Shown: positions 35,697-44,141 of the stretch, one piece after another | Numbering within the stretch: position 1 is the stretch's first letter | Layout: every line of letters begins with the position of its first letter | NCBI GenBank assembly: GCA_964493015.1 | Contig: CAZBLU010000004.1 | Location: 1 to 64,000 of the forward strand | Length of the DNA: 64,000 nt | Reading direction: 5' to 3' | Source: Caldimicrobium sp964493015 | GTDB taxonomy: Bacteria > Desulfobacterota > Thermodesulfobacteria > Thermodesulfobacteriales > Thermodesulfobacteriaceae | Notes under the pieces: generated by a model | What the model saw: only the letters and a program-made list of their open reading frames with translations | Databases searched by the model: none | What the model was told of the DNA's origin: nothing | Translations under genes and position numbers: made by a program

Positions 35697-36764
35697 ATGG
35701 GGTCCAATTTTGAGGCCTTTTTAAGCCGTATTAAAATTGAGCCTATTAAGGCCATGTATTTAGAGAAGGCTTGGGAGCGTTTGCACAGTCTTACCAAACC
35801 GAGAGGCAGTCTTGGTAGGCTTGAAGAGCTTGCTGCCCAATTAGTGGCTATTTATGAGGATCTCTGGCCTGAGATTAAGAGAAAACTCTTTTTTGTCTTC
35901 GCAGGAGATCATGGCGTGGTTGAGGAGGGAGTTTCAGCCTTTCCCAAAGAGGTGACAGCCCAGATGGTTTATAATTTTTTGCGAGGGGGTGCAGGTATAA
36001 ATGTGCTTGCCCGTTTTGCTGGGGCTGAAGTAAGAGTAGTTGACATAGGAGTCGATTATGACTTTGGAGACTTAGAGGGGCTAATTTCCAAAAAAGTTTG
36101 TTCAGGAACAAAAAATTTTCTCAAAGAACCAGCCATGTCTAAGGAAGAAGCTCTACGCTGTATAGAAGTTGGCTACAGCTTAGCTAAAGAGGCCATAGCT
36201 CAGGGTTACAATCTTATAGGTATTGGAGACATGGGTATTGGAAATACTACTCCATCTTCGGCTATAACTGCGGTTATAACAGGAAAACCCGTAGAAGAGG
36301 TTACAGGAAGAGGAACTGGTTTAACTGATGAGGATTTTAAGAAAAAGGTTGAGCTTATAAAAAGGGCCTTAGATTTCCATAAGCCTGATCCAGAGGATCC
36401 TCTGGATGTCCTTGCCAAAGTAGGGGGCACAGAGATTGGGGGCTGTGCTGGGGTTGTTCTTGCCTGTGCAGAAAGTCGGGTTCCCGTGGTTACAGATGGC
36501 TTCATAACCACAGCTGGAGCCTTAATTGCTTACAAAATAAATCCTAAGGTTAGAGATTATATTATAGCCTCCCATCGTTCTCAAGAGAGAGGCCATCAGG
36601 CTCAACTGGAATACATGGGACTATCTCCACTTTTAGATTTAAATCTTCGCCTTGGCGAAGGCACAGGGGGAGCCTTAGCTATGCTTCTAATTGAGGCCTC
36701 CTTAAGGATATACAAAGAAATGTCTACCTTTGAAAGTGCCAAGGTCTCTAAATCTCTTTACTAA
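35697..36764 (+). CDS. cobT: Nicotinate-nucleotide--dimethylbenzimidazole phosphoribosyltransferase
   Basis: A 355-residue CobT, which makes alpha-ribazole phosphate for the lower ligand of cobalamin. Seen are TKPRGSLGRLEELA at the N-terminus, the AGDHGVVEEGVSAFP segment, GIGDMGIGNTTPSSA, and the catalytic Glu in LRLGEGTGGALAM near the C-terminus. The presence of CobT implies a benzimidazole-type lower base, made or imported elsewhere. It heads the first cobalamin operon, directly behind a palindromic operator, with AGGGGTGGG before the ATG. Confidence 0.96.
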   Translation: MGSNFEAFLSRIKIEPIKAMYLEKAWERLHSLTKPRGSLGRLEELAAQLVAIYEDLWPEIKRKLFFVFAGDHGVVEEGVSAFPKEVTAQMVYNFLRGGAGINVLARFAGAEVRVVDIGVDYDFGDLEGLISKKVCSGTKNFLKEPAMSKEEALRCIEVGYSLAKEAIAQGYNLIGIGDMGIGNTTPSSAITAVITGKPVEEVTGRGTGLTDEDFKKKVELIKRALDFHKPDPEDPLDVLAKVGGTEIGGCAGVVLACAESRVPVVTDGFITTAGALIAYKINPKVRDYIIASHRSQERGHQAQLEYMGLSPLLDLNLRLGEGTGGALAMLLIEASLRIYKEMSTFESAKVSKSLY

Positions 36765-36765
36765 A

Positions 36766-37548
36766 ATGTATAAATACCCTCTCTATGCCATGACCTTTCT
36801 CTGGAGAATTCCTCTTAAGGTTTATCCCTCCTCCGAAAGGGAATTTCAGCTTGCCTTGACCTTTTTCCCCTTGGTGGGTTTTCTGGAAGGGTTCTTTATA
36901 TTTCTCCTTGCCTTTGTCCTTTTAAAGATCCTTTCTGGGCCCATACTCTCCCTCCTATTGATTCTAACCCTCTTTCTCCTAAGAGGGATCTTTCACCTTG
37001 ACGGTTTTTCTGACACCTTTGATGCCTTAGCTTATAGAGGAAACCTTGATCCAGAAGAAGATAGAAAAAAAAGGCTTGAGATAATGAAGGATTCTACCAT
37101 TGGCGTTGCTGGAGTGACAGCTGTTACCTTTCTCTTACTTTCCAAATTTTTTCTTTTTCAAGAAGTAATCCTTCAGAGAGAGGTAAAGGCCCTTATTTTA
37201 CCTTTTTTTCTTTCTCGTTCTCTTCTCATGTTCATTCTTTATTTTGCCAAACCTGCTCGAAAAGACGGTTTAGGCTATCTTATGTTTAAGCTCACTGATC
37301 AAAAGATATTCCTCCTAAGCCTTTTTGTTGGCTTTATCCTTCTATTCTTATACTTTTTGATCTTTCCTCAGCTTTGGTTAAAAGACCTACTATTAATTTC
37401 ATGCATCAATTTCTTAGTTATTATTTACTTTCAAAGGCTCTTTAGCAAAAACTTTGGTGGCCTTACTGGGGATAATTTAGGGGCCCTGATAGAAATTTCA
37501 GAGCTTGTAAGTTTATTTTACTTAGGGGTCCTATGGCCAAGGCTTTAG
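36766..37548 (+). CDS. cobS: Adenosylcobinamide-GDP ribazoletransferase
   Basis: A polytopic membrane enzyme of about 260 residues that joins adenosylcobinamide-GDP with alpha-ribazole (phosphate). The conserved acidic motif GIFHLDGFSDTFDALAY and the following RLEIMKDSTIGVAGV are clear, with about five to six hydrophobic helices around them. The frame is open from a TTG at 36730 inside cobT, but the ATG at 36766, one base after the cobT stop, begins the normal MYKYPLYAMTFLWRIP sequence. It overlaps cobQ by 16 bp. Confidence 0.94.
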   Translation: MYKYPLYAMTFLWRIPLKVYPSSEREFQLALTFFPLVGFLEGFFIFLLAFVLLKILSGPILSLLLILTLFLLRGIFHLDGFSDTFDALAYRGNLDPEEDRKKRLEIMKDSTIGVAGVTAVTFLLLSKFFLFQEVILQREVKALILPFFLSRSLLMFILYFAKPARKDGLGYLMFKLTDQKIFLLSLFVGFILLFLYFLIFPQLWLKDLLLISCINFLVIIYFQRLFSKNFGGLTGDNLGALIEISELVSLFYLGVLWPRL

Positions 37549-39029
37549 TTGTAACTGGCACACATTCCTCTGCCGGAAAATCTCTTTTAGTGACTGCCCT
37601 TTGTAGGCTTTTTAAAAAAGCTGGGTTAAAAGTGGCCCCCTTCAAGGCCCAAAACATGAGTCTTCAGAGTTTTGTCTGCCGAGATGGTGCAGAAATTGGG
37701 CTTGCTCAGGCTCTACAGGCATTTGCCTGCAAGCTTGAACCTGAAAGCTCCTTTAATCCAATTCTTATCAAGCCTGAGGGAGACAATAAAAGCCAGGTCC
37801 TTCTCATGGGAAAATTTTATAAGAGACTTTCAGCAAGCGATTACTACCAAGAAAGAGATTTTCTCTGGGAGAAAGTTAAATCTGTGTTGGATACTTTAAG
37901 AAAATCCTTTGATTGTCTTATTTTAGAAGGAGCAGGAAGCCCTGCAGAGATTAATCTTCTCAGTGTAGATCTGGTGAATATTAAGCCTGCTCTCTATTTG
38001 CAGGCCCCTGTCTTGCTGGTCGGGGATATCGATAAAGGAGGTGTCTTTGCCTCTCTCTTTGGGACCTACAAACTTTTAGAGCATTATCTTCCAGAATATG
38101 TCAGATTGCTAAAAGGCTTTGTGATTAACAAATTTAGAGGAGATCTGGAAATTCTAAGGCCAGCTATTAAGGAACTGGAAGGGCTTCTCTCTATTGATTG
38201 TCTTGGGGTCTTGCCTTACTTTGAAAACTTAGCCCTCTCTGATGAAGATGGCTTTTCCTTTTTTAACAAGAAAAAAGGGAGTAATCCCTTTGGAGACATT
38301 AAGGTTTTAATTTTACCTTTAAGGCATATTTCCAATTTTTCTGATTTTGATCCCTTCTACCTGGAAGAGGATGTGGAGTTAATCTACTCACTTCGTCAAG
38401 AGGATATTCTTTCAGCAGATATTATTATACTTCCTGGGAGTAAAAATACCTTGGCAGACCTTCAAAGACTCCTCTCTTACGAAATTAAAGAAGCCCTTCA
38501 AAAGGCCTTAAATAGAGGGGCAGAGTTAATTGGGATCTGCGGGGGGTATCAGATGCTGGGGGAGGTCTTGCGTAATCCCTATCAAGTGGAAGGGGACTTA
38601 AAAGAGATAAGAGGGCTTGGGTTCCTTGAAATGGAAACTATTTTCTATCCAGAGAAGATCACTACTCAGGCTCTGGCAAGACCTCTCGCGGAGTTTTATA
38701 TTGATGGAGAACTTTGGGGCTACGAAATTCATAAAGGTATTAGTCACGGTAGCAATTCACTCTTTGAGATTAAAAGACTTGCTAATGGTGAGGTGGTAAA
38801 AGAGGGCCAGATAAAGGGAAGAGTTTGGGGCACCTATCTCCACGGGATTTTTACCAATGATTCCTTTCGGCGAGAACTCCTAAATAAACATAGGATTAAA
38901 AAGGGACTTAATCCCCTTCCTGTAAAGAGAAAATATTGGGAAGTGGTAGAGATGACCCTTGAGGAATTAGCTCACCATGTTGAAAGGTATCTAAATATGG
39001 AAAAGCTTTTTAAGATCTTGGGATTTTAG
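37533..39029 (+). CDS. cobQ: Adenosylcobyric acid synthase
   Basis: A 498-residue CobQ/CbiP, which amidates side chains b, d, e and g of adenosylcobyrinic a,c-diamide. The N-terminal dethiobiotin-synthetase-like ATPase opens VVTGTHSSAGKSLL with KAQNMSLQ. The C-terminal class I glutamine amidotransferase has the Cys nucleophile in GICGGYQMLG and the His in GTYLHGIF. Length is typical. It overlaps cobS and is immediately followed by cbiB without a gap. Confidence 0.95.
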   Translation: MAKALVVTGTHSSAGKSLLVTALCRLFKKAGLKVAPFKAQNMSLQSFVCRDGAEIGLAQALQAFACKLEPESSFNPILIKPEGDNKSQVLLMGKFYKRLSASDYYQERDFLWEKVKSVLDTLRKSFDCLILEGAGSPAEINLLSVDLVNIKPALYLQAPVLLVGDIDKGGVFASLFGTYKLLEHYLPEYVRLLKGFVINKFRGDLEILRPAIKELEGLLSIDCLGVLPYFENLALSDEDGFSFFNKKKGSNPFGDIKVLILPLRHISNFSDFDPFYLEEDVELIYSLRQEDILSADIIILPGSKNTLADLQRLLSYEIKEALQKALNRGAELIGICGGYQMLGEVLRNPYQVEGDLKEIRGLGFLEMETIFYPEKITTQALARPLAEFYIDGELWGYEIHKGISHGSNSLFEIKRLANGEVVKEGQIKGRVWGTYLHGIFTNDSFRRELLNKHRIKKGLNPLPVKRKYWEVVEMTLEELAHHVERYLNMEKLFKILGF

Positions 39030-40004
39030 ATGGGAAGTCTCTTTCATTTAGATAGCCACATTATCTTTTTTGCCTTTTTCCTTGACCTCCTTATAGGAGA
39101 TCCCCCAAAAATCCCTCATCCCATTTCAGGGATGGGCCTCCTCATCCAAAAACTGGAAAATCCCATAAGAGGCCTTCCCTTTTTTTCTGAGAGAGTAAAG
39201 GGCCTTTTTTTCTTCTTAGTTATTGTTATTGTAATCTTTACAATAGCCCTTTGCTTAACCCAAGTCCTCTTTATCTTGCGAGAAAAATCCCTATTAGGTG
39301 AGGTAATCCTAATTTTTGTAACCTCGCAATTTTTGGCTTTAAGAGGGCTAATAGATGCTGGAAAAGTTGTAGAAAATTATTTAGAGAGGGGTCTCATTGA
39401 AGAGGCAAGAGAGGCTTTGAAAGCCCTTGTAGGTAGAGACAGAGAACACCTCTCCAAAAGGGAGATTCAGAGGGCTATCCTTGAAAGCTATAGTGAAAAT
39501 CTAAATGATGCCCTAATAGCCCCACTTTTTTGGGCTCTATTATTAGGCCTTCCTGGACTAATTCTTTATAAAACTATTAATACCTTGGACTCCATGGTAG
39601 GCTATAAAAATGAGAGATACCTCCATTTTGGTTTTTTTTCTGCCAAAGTGGATGACCTTTTTAACTATATTCCTGCCCGTCTAACTGCTCTTTCAATGAT
39701 CTTAGCTACAGCCCTTGTTCTGGGAATTAAAACTGCTCTAAGGTCCCTCTATTGGACCATTAAATACGGACCCCTTCACTCTTCTCCCAATGCGGGTTAT
39801 CCAGAGGCTGCTTTAGCTGGAGCCTTAGGAGTGAGGCTCCTTGGCCCTGCTTATTATGGAGGGAAGCTCCATTTGAAGCCCTATCTTGGAGAAGACTTCC
39901 TTTCCAACTTGCATAACACCATACCTATGAGTAGAAAATTGCTTTATGTAGCCTCTTTCTTAGGCTTAGCTCTTCTTTTATTAATCAACACTTATAAGGC
40001 CTAA
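39030..40004 (+). CDS. cbiB: Adenosylcobinamide-phosphate synthase
   Basis: A 324-residue membrane protein (CbiB/CobD) that attaches aminopropanol (phosphate) to adenosylcobyric acid. Motifs seen: DLLIGDPPKIPHPISGMG near the N-terminus, GRDREHLSKREIQRA with ESYSENLNDALIAPLFWA, NTLDSMVGYKNERY, and the HSSPNAGYPEAALAGALGVRLLG stretch. Several membrane helices are present. It starts directly after the cobQ stop and is followed by the threonine-phosphate decarboxylase that supplies its substrate. Confidence 0.95.
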   Translation: MGSLFHLDSHIIFFAFFLDLLIGDPPKIPHPISGMGLLIQKLENPIRGLPFFSERVKGLFFFLVIVIVIFTIALCLTQVLFILREKSLLGEVILIFVTSQFLALRGLIDAGKVVENYLERGLIEEAREALKALVGRDREHLSKREIQRAILESYSENLNDALIAPLFWALLLGLPGLILYKTINTLDSMVGYKNERYLHFGFFSAKVDDLFNYIPARLTALSMILATALVLGIKTALRSLYWTIKYGPLHSSPNAGYPEAALAGALGVRLLGPAYYGGKLHLKPYLGEDFLSNLHNTIPMSRKLLYVASFLGLALLLLINTYKA

Positions 40005-40011
40005 GGGAGCT

Positions 40012-41076
40012 ATGTATCCTGAACACGGAGGAAACATCTACTATTATGGAAGGCTCTTTGCTTTGCCTCCTACGGCAATAATTGATATGAGTTCTTCAGT
40101 TAACCCCTTGGCTAAGGAATTTTTAGCAGAAAAGTTAACTTCCCTTCTTCACTATCTTGAATTTTATCCAGACCCAGAGGCAGGGGAAATTAAGGAACTT
40201 TTAGCCGAAAGATATAAACTTTCCTTGGAAGGCCTACTTATAGGAAATGGCTCTATGGAATTAATTTCACTTACCCTTTGGCACCTCCTTGCTAAAGGTA
40301 GCCAAGTTTTGCTTTTAGAACCAACCTTTGGGGGCTATAAAAAATATCTTGCCCAAAGAAAAGATTTAAAGATAGAATCTAATGTATCCCTTCATTGGAA
40401 AGATTGGCTTGAGAGTATTGATGCCTTCTTAGAAAGGAGAGCCAGAAAAAAGACAATCCTGCTTTGTAATCCTAATAACCCTACAGGATGGCTTATTCCC
40501 AAGGCCTCTCTTTTAGAGAGGATGGAGAGATCTCCTGAGACCCTCTTTATAGTTGATGAAGCCTTCATAGATTTTGTAGAAGAGGAAAGTCTTGTGTCAA
40601 AGGCACCTCACCTCCCCAACCTTATAGTCCTTCGCTCCCTAACTAAATTCTACGGCCTTGCAGGCTCAAGACTTGGCTATTTAGTGGCTTCACCTCACCT
40701 CGTAGAGCACCTCAAAACCTATGTGCCCACTTGGAATGTAAATACTCTTTCCCAGATTTTTGCAAAAATTTTATTAACAAATGAAGATTTTAGACAGAGA
40801 AGCTTAGAATTTTTCTATGGAGAGAAAGCCCTTTTTGAGGATATCTTTAAGAGATTGAACATTTTTTATTTCCCCAGTGTAACTAATTTCTATCTTTTTA
40901 AACTTGAAGGGGGTAGAGAGTTTTTTTCTTGGCTACTGAAGAAGAAAAGGATCCTTATAAGGCTATGTGAAAATTTTAAAGGCCTTTCCTCCGATTATTT
41001 AAGGGTATCTTTGAAAGACCATGGGGCAAACAAACTCTTTCTTGAGGGTTTAAGGGAGTGGTTAGAGGAGCAGTAA
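40012..41076 (+). CDS. CobD/CobC-type L-threonine-O-3-phosphate decarboxylase
   Basis: A 354-residue PLP-dependent fold-type I enzyme related to histidinol-phosphate aminotransferase. The start YPEHGGNIYYYGR is the signature of the cobalamin branch (CobC/CobD), followed by the SSVNPL motif. CNPNNPTGWLI, VDEAFIDF and the PLP Lys in RSLTKFYGLAGSRLGY are visible. It should make (R)-1-aminopropan-2-yl phosphate for CbiB. Histidinol-phosphate aminotransferase is the alternative, but the start motif and position beside cbiB argue against it. It overlaps cbiA by 19 bp. Confidence 0.9.
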   Translation: MYPEHGGNIYYYGRLFALPPTAIIDMSSSVNPLAKEFLAEKLTSLLHYLEFYPDPEAGEIKELLAERYKLSLEGLLIGNGSMELISLTLWHLLAKGSQVLLLEPTFGGYKKYLAQRKDLKIESNVSLHWKDWLESIDAFLERRARKKTILLCNPNNPTGWLIPKASLLERMERSPETLFIVDEAFIDFVEEESLVSKAPHLPNLIVLRSLTKFYGLAGSRLGYLVASPHLVEHLKTYVPTWNVNTLSQIFAKILLTNEDFRQRSLEFFYGEKALFEDIFKRLNIFYFPSVTNFYLFKLEGGREFFSWLLKKKRILIRLCENFKGLSSDYLRVSLKDHGANKLFLEGLREWLEEQ

Positions 41077-42341
41077 TTAGCGCTCTGCGAAGTGGAGAGG
41101 GAAAAACCCTTGTTACCCTTGGTCTTTTAAGGCTTTTTTCTCGTAAGGGGGTGTTAGTTCAACCTTTTAAGGTAGGGCCTGATTATATTGATCCTAAATG
41201 GCACAAGCTTGCCTCGGGAAGGGCCTCATATAATCTGGAACTTTTTTCCATGGGGGAGAAAAGGCTCAAAGCTTTATTTTATAGTGTAGCCACTTCAAGC
41301 GAGATAGCCCTGGTTGAGGGTGTTATGGGGCTTTTTGATGGCAAATTTTCTACCTTTAGAGTGGCCAAAATTCTTAAGCTTCCAGTTATAATTGTTCTCG
41401 ATACCTTTGGTTTAGCAGAAACTATTGCCCCTTTGGTTAAAGGAGCTGCTGAGCGCTTAAAAAGAGCTTCCCTTCCTTTTGTCCTTTTTTTAAACAGGGT
41501 TTCCTCAGATAAGCATCTCTTAAGGCTTGAAAGGGCCCTAAGGCGCTATCCTCTCCTTGGTTATCTCAAGAGAGAGGAGGCTTTGAAGCTTTCCTCACGT
41601 CATTTGGGACTCTATCTACCTGAGGATATAGAGAGGGCAAAAGAATTACTTGATTATCTTTCTGAAATTTTAGACCAAACGGTCAATTTGGAGATCTTTG
41701 AAGAATTTAAGCTTAGCATGCCACCAAAGGGGCAAAGGCCTTTCTTTCTTCCTGAGATACCTTATGCCAAAATTGCCTTAGCTATGGATAGGGCCTTTAA
41801 TTTTTATTATCAACACTTACTTGATGAGCTATCTCAAAAGGCCTCAATTTTAACCTTTAGCCCCTTGGAGGATGAGTCTCTTCCTTCGGAGGCTGAGGCA
41901 ATTTACATAGGTGGGGGCTATCCTGAACTTTATGCTGAGAGACTTTCTGCAAACCAAAAAATGTTAAGGGCTCTCAAGGAGTGGGCTGAGGCAGGGCTTC
42001 CTCTTTATGCCGAGTGTGGGGGTCTAATCTATTTAAGTAGGGCCCTTCATTGGCAGGGCAAATCCTATAACATGGCCAATATTTTCCCTTTCCTCATAGA
42101 GAGAGGAAATCTCACCTTAGGTTATCGTAAAGTCATCCCTCAAGATAGACTTCCCCTTTTTGAGACAAAAGGTCCCTTTTTTGCCCATGAGTTTCACTAT
42201 ACCAAAGTGACAGAGCCTTCCTCAAAGATAAAAACTATTTTCTTAGTAAAATCTCTTGAGGGAGAGAAATTTAACGAGGGTTTTCTTTATAAGAAGAGTC
42301 TTTCTACCTATTTACATCTCCTCTCTTTTGCCGAGACCTAA
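41058..42341 (+). CDS. cbiA: Cobyrinic acid a,c-diamide synthase
   Basis: A 427-residue CbiA/CobB. The N-terminal ATPase begins VISALRSGEGKTLVTLGLLR with the family motifs VQPFKVGPDYIDPKWH and EGVMGLFDG. The C-terminal glutaminase-type domain has YIGGGYPELYAERL, the Cys in YAECGGLIYL, and GPFFAHEFHYTK. It amidates the a and c side chains of (cobalt) cobyrinic acid. The likely start is GTG at 41058, overlapping the preceding gene and preceded by AAGGGA. It is the last gene before the second operator. Confidence 0.95.
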   Translation: MVRGAVISALRSGEGKTLVTLGLLRLFSRKGVLVQPFKVGPDYIDPKWHKLASGRASYNLELFSMGEKRLKALFYSVATSSEIALVEGVMGLFDGKFSTFRVAKILKLPVIIVLDTFGLAETIAPLVKGAAERLKRASLPFVLFLNRVSSDKHLLRLERALRRYPLLGYLKREEALKLSSRHLGLYLPEDIERAKELLDYLSEILDQTVNLEIFEEFKLSMPPKGQRPFFLPEIPYAKIALAMDRAFNFYYQHLLDELSQKASILTFSPLEDESLPSEAEAIYIGGGYPELYAERLSANQKMLRALKEWAEAGLPLYAECGGLIYLSRALHWQGKSYNMANIFPFLIERGNLTLGYRKVIPQDRLPLFETKGPFFAHEFHYTKVTEPSSKIKTIFLVKSLEGEKFNEGFLYKKSLSTYLHLLSFAET

Positions 42342-42384
42342 TTCCCTCCCTCACCTTATTCCAAATTTGAAAAATTATGTTATT

Positions 42385-42404
42385 ATGGTAATTCTAATTA
42401 CCAT
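42385..42404. promoter_or_regulatory. Perfect palindromic operator upstream of cbiX-cbiC (copy 2)
   Basis: ATGGTAATT-CT-AATTACCAT, a perfect 9-bp inverted repeat with 2-base spacer, 20 bases before the cbiX-cbiC ATG and just upstream of its AGGAGGG ribosome site. The same motif with the same spacing lies before cobT (35662-35681). The 84-bp gap has no room for a cobalamin riboswitch. This is probably the site of a dimeric repressor or metal/cobalamin sensor shared by the two transcription units. Confidence 0.78.
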
Positions 42405-42424
42405 TTTTAGGAGGGTTTTCGATT

Positions 42425-43387
42425 ATGGAAAAGGTGCTACTTGTAATTCATGGAAGTCCCAAAAGAGAGGCCAATAATTGGGAGCTCTTTTTGAAGCTTT
42501 TATCAGCTTCCCTAAGGAAGTCGGAGGAAGACCTCTCTCTTGCCTACCTCCAATTTGGAAAGCCTACCTTGGAGGAGGCTCTAAGTCAACTTTGTAAGGA
42601 AAGGCCAAAGAGAATCTTTGTGCACCCTTTTTTCTTAAGTGCTGGTCAACATGTAACCAAGGATATTCCTGAAATATTGGAGAGATTTAGAAAGGAATAT
42701 CCTGAAACTGAAATTCTCTATACAGCACCTCTTGGCCTACATGAAAAGCTTGCAGAGATTGTGGTAGAGAGACTTAAGGAGTGTGGAGTTCGCTCTGCCA
42801 AGGAGATAGAAGAGAAAAGTTTTGAAATTATTGAGAGAGAGATAGATCTCTCTCCCTTTACCCCTGAAGAACGCTTGATTATCAAAAGGGTTATTCATGC
42901 AACGGCTGATCCTGAATATCGCTACACCTTAACTTTTCATCCCCAGGCTATCTCTCTTGCCCTCTCTCTGCTGAGAGAGGGAAAGAGTATCCTCACGGAT
43001 GTGGAGATGGTTCGGGCTGGAATTAATAAGAGGTATGGAAAAAATAGAGTTCTTTGTTATCTTTCTGAAGTGGAGGATCCTGGAGAGGGCACCCGTGCAG
43101 AGAAGGCTATTGAGCTTGCCTTGGCGCAAGAAAAGGATATTGGGCTTATTGCCATTGGTAATGCCCCCACAGCCCTGCTAAAGGCTATTGAGCTCCTTGA
43201 GAAGTATAAAAACCCTTTAGTAGTTATTGGTATGCCTGTTGGCTTTGTAAAGGCACTGGAGGCAAAGTTACTTCTTACTACTAAAAATATACCTCATATT
43301 ACTAATATAAGCAGAAAGGGGGGCACTCCTGCCTGTGTTGCTGTGGTGAATACCTTACTCAAACTTGCCCATGAAGGCACTTCATGA
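42425..43387 (+). CDS. cbiX-cbiC: CbiX-CbiC fusion: sirohydrochlorin cobaltochelatase / cobalt-precorrin-8 methylmutase
   Basis: A 320-residue fusion. Residues 1-120 are a short CbiX-type chelatase with metal-binding His9 (VIHGS) and His67/His76 (VHPFFLSAGQHVTKD), which inserts cobalt into sirohydrochlorin at the start of the anaerobic pathway. Residues about 125-320 are CbiC, with RVIHATADPEYRYTLTF containing the catalytic His, and ILTDVEMVRAGINK. CbiC moves the C11 methyl group to C12 late in corrin formation. The two activities act at opposite ends of the pathway. It follows the palindrome and the ribosome site AGGAGGG; it overlaps cobF by 4 bp. Confidence 0.93.
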   Translation: MEKVLLVIHGSPKREANNWELFLKLLSASLRKSEEDLSLAYLQFGKPTLEEALSQLCKERPKRIFVHPFFLSAGQHVTKDIPEILERFRKEYPETEILYTAPLGLHEKLAEIVVERLKECGVRSAKEIEEKSFEIIEREIDLSPFTPEERLIIKRVIHATADPEYRYTLTFHPQAISLALSLLREGKSILTDVEMVRAGINKRYGKNRVLCYLSEVEDPGEGTRAEKAIELALAQEKDIGLIAIGNAPTALLKAIELLEKYKNPLVVIGMPVGFVKALEAKLLLTTKNIPHITNISRKGGTPACVAVVNTLLKLAHEGTS

Positions 43388-44130
43388 TTAAAAAACTTTA
43401 TCTTATCGGCATTGGCCCTGGAGACTCAAAATATCTCACCTTAGAGGCTTACCAGGTAATCAAGAGATTAGATCTTTTCTTTATACCTGATAAGAGGGGG
43501 AAAAAGGAGGGTTTAACAGAGGCAAGGCTTGCCCTCTTAAAAAAAGTCAAGGGAGAAGAGGCCTTTAAAGTTATTCCTCTTCCCTTTCCTGAGCGCCCTA
43601 AGAGTGTGAACTATGTAGAAAAAGTAAAGGGCTGGAGAAGTGAAAAGGCAAAGATTCTAAAAGATGCGCTCTCTAATTATGAAGAAAGGGAGGCTGGTTT
43701 TCTCATTTGGGGTGATCCTGCTATCTATGACGGCCATATTGAGATAGTAAGAGAGGTAGCTGAGGAAGTCTCCTTAGACTGGGAAGTGATCCCAGGGCTA
43801 TCTGCCTTTCAGGTCCTTGCTGCTAAGGAGAGGATATCTTTGACTCAGCTTGCAACCCCTCTTGCTTTTCATACTCCCAGGACCTTGCGTAGGCTAAAAG
43901 AAATCAGGGAGCCTACAGTGGTTTTCTTAGACAATTATGAAACCTTTCAACTCTTCAAGGAGCAAGATCTTACTATTCACTGGGGTGCCTATGTAGGCAC
44001 AGAGGAGGAAGTTTTGCTTAGGGGGGATTTGGGTGAAATTGTTGAGGAAATAAAGAGCCTCAGAAGGAAACTAAAGGAAAAGAAGGGCTACCTAATGGAG
44101 ATCTACTTTCTCAAGCCTAAAGAAGCCTAA
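43384..44130 (+). CDS. cobF: CobF-like precorrin methyltransferase
   Basis: A 248-residue tetrapyrrole methylase-fold protein. The general pattern is GIGPGDSKYLTLEA at the N-terminus. Features that match CobF over CbiL, CbiF or CbiH are LDLFFIPDKRGKKE, PFPERPKSVNYVEKVKGW, LIWGDPAIYDGHIEIV, and the C-terminal HWGAYVGTEEEVLL with GYLMEIYFLKP. CobF of the aerobic pathway methylates C1 and removes the C20-derived acetyl group. In this window it sits in an otherwise anaerobic (Cbi) set that includes CbiG and no CbiD, so it may do the C1 methylation that CbiD usually does; that is inference. It overlaps cbiX-cbiC and lies 11 bp before cbiET. Confidence 0.82.
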   Translation: MIKKLYLIGIGPGDSKYLTLEAYQVIKRLDLFFIPDKRGKKEGLTEARLALLKKVKGEEAFKVIPLPFPERPKSVNYVEKVKGWRSEKAKILKDALSNYEEREAGFLIWGDPAIYDGHIEIVREVAEEVSLDWEVIPGLSAFQVLAAKERISLTQLATPLAFHTPRTLRRLKEIREPTVVFLDNYETFQLFKEQDLTIHWGAYVGTEEEVLLRGDLGEIVEEIKSLRRKLKEKKGYLMEIYFLKPKEA

Positions 44131-44141
44131 AGATTAGCTTC

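Noticed and set aside
43384..44130. Calling this methylase CbiL
   Set aside because: A better CbiL is at 51841-52518, and the VPDK-like, PERP, GAYVGTEEE and GYLMEIYFLKP features match CobF.
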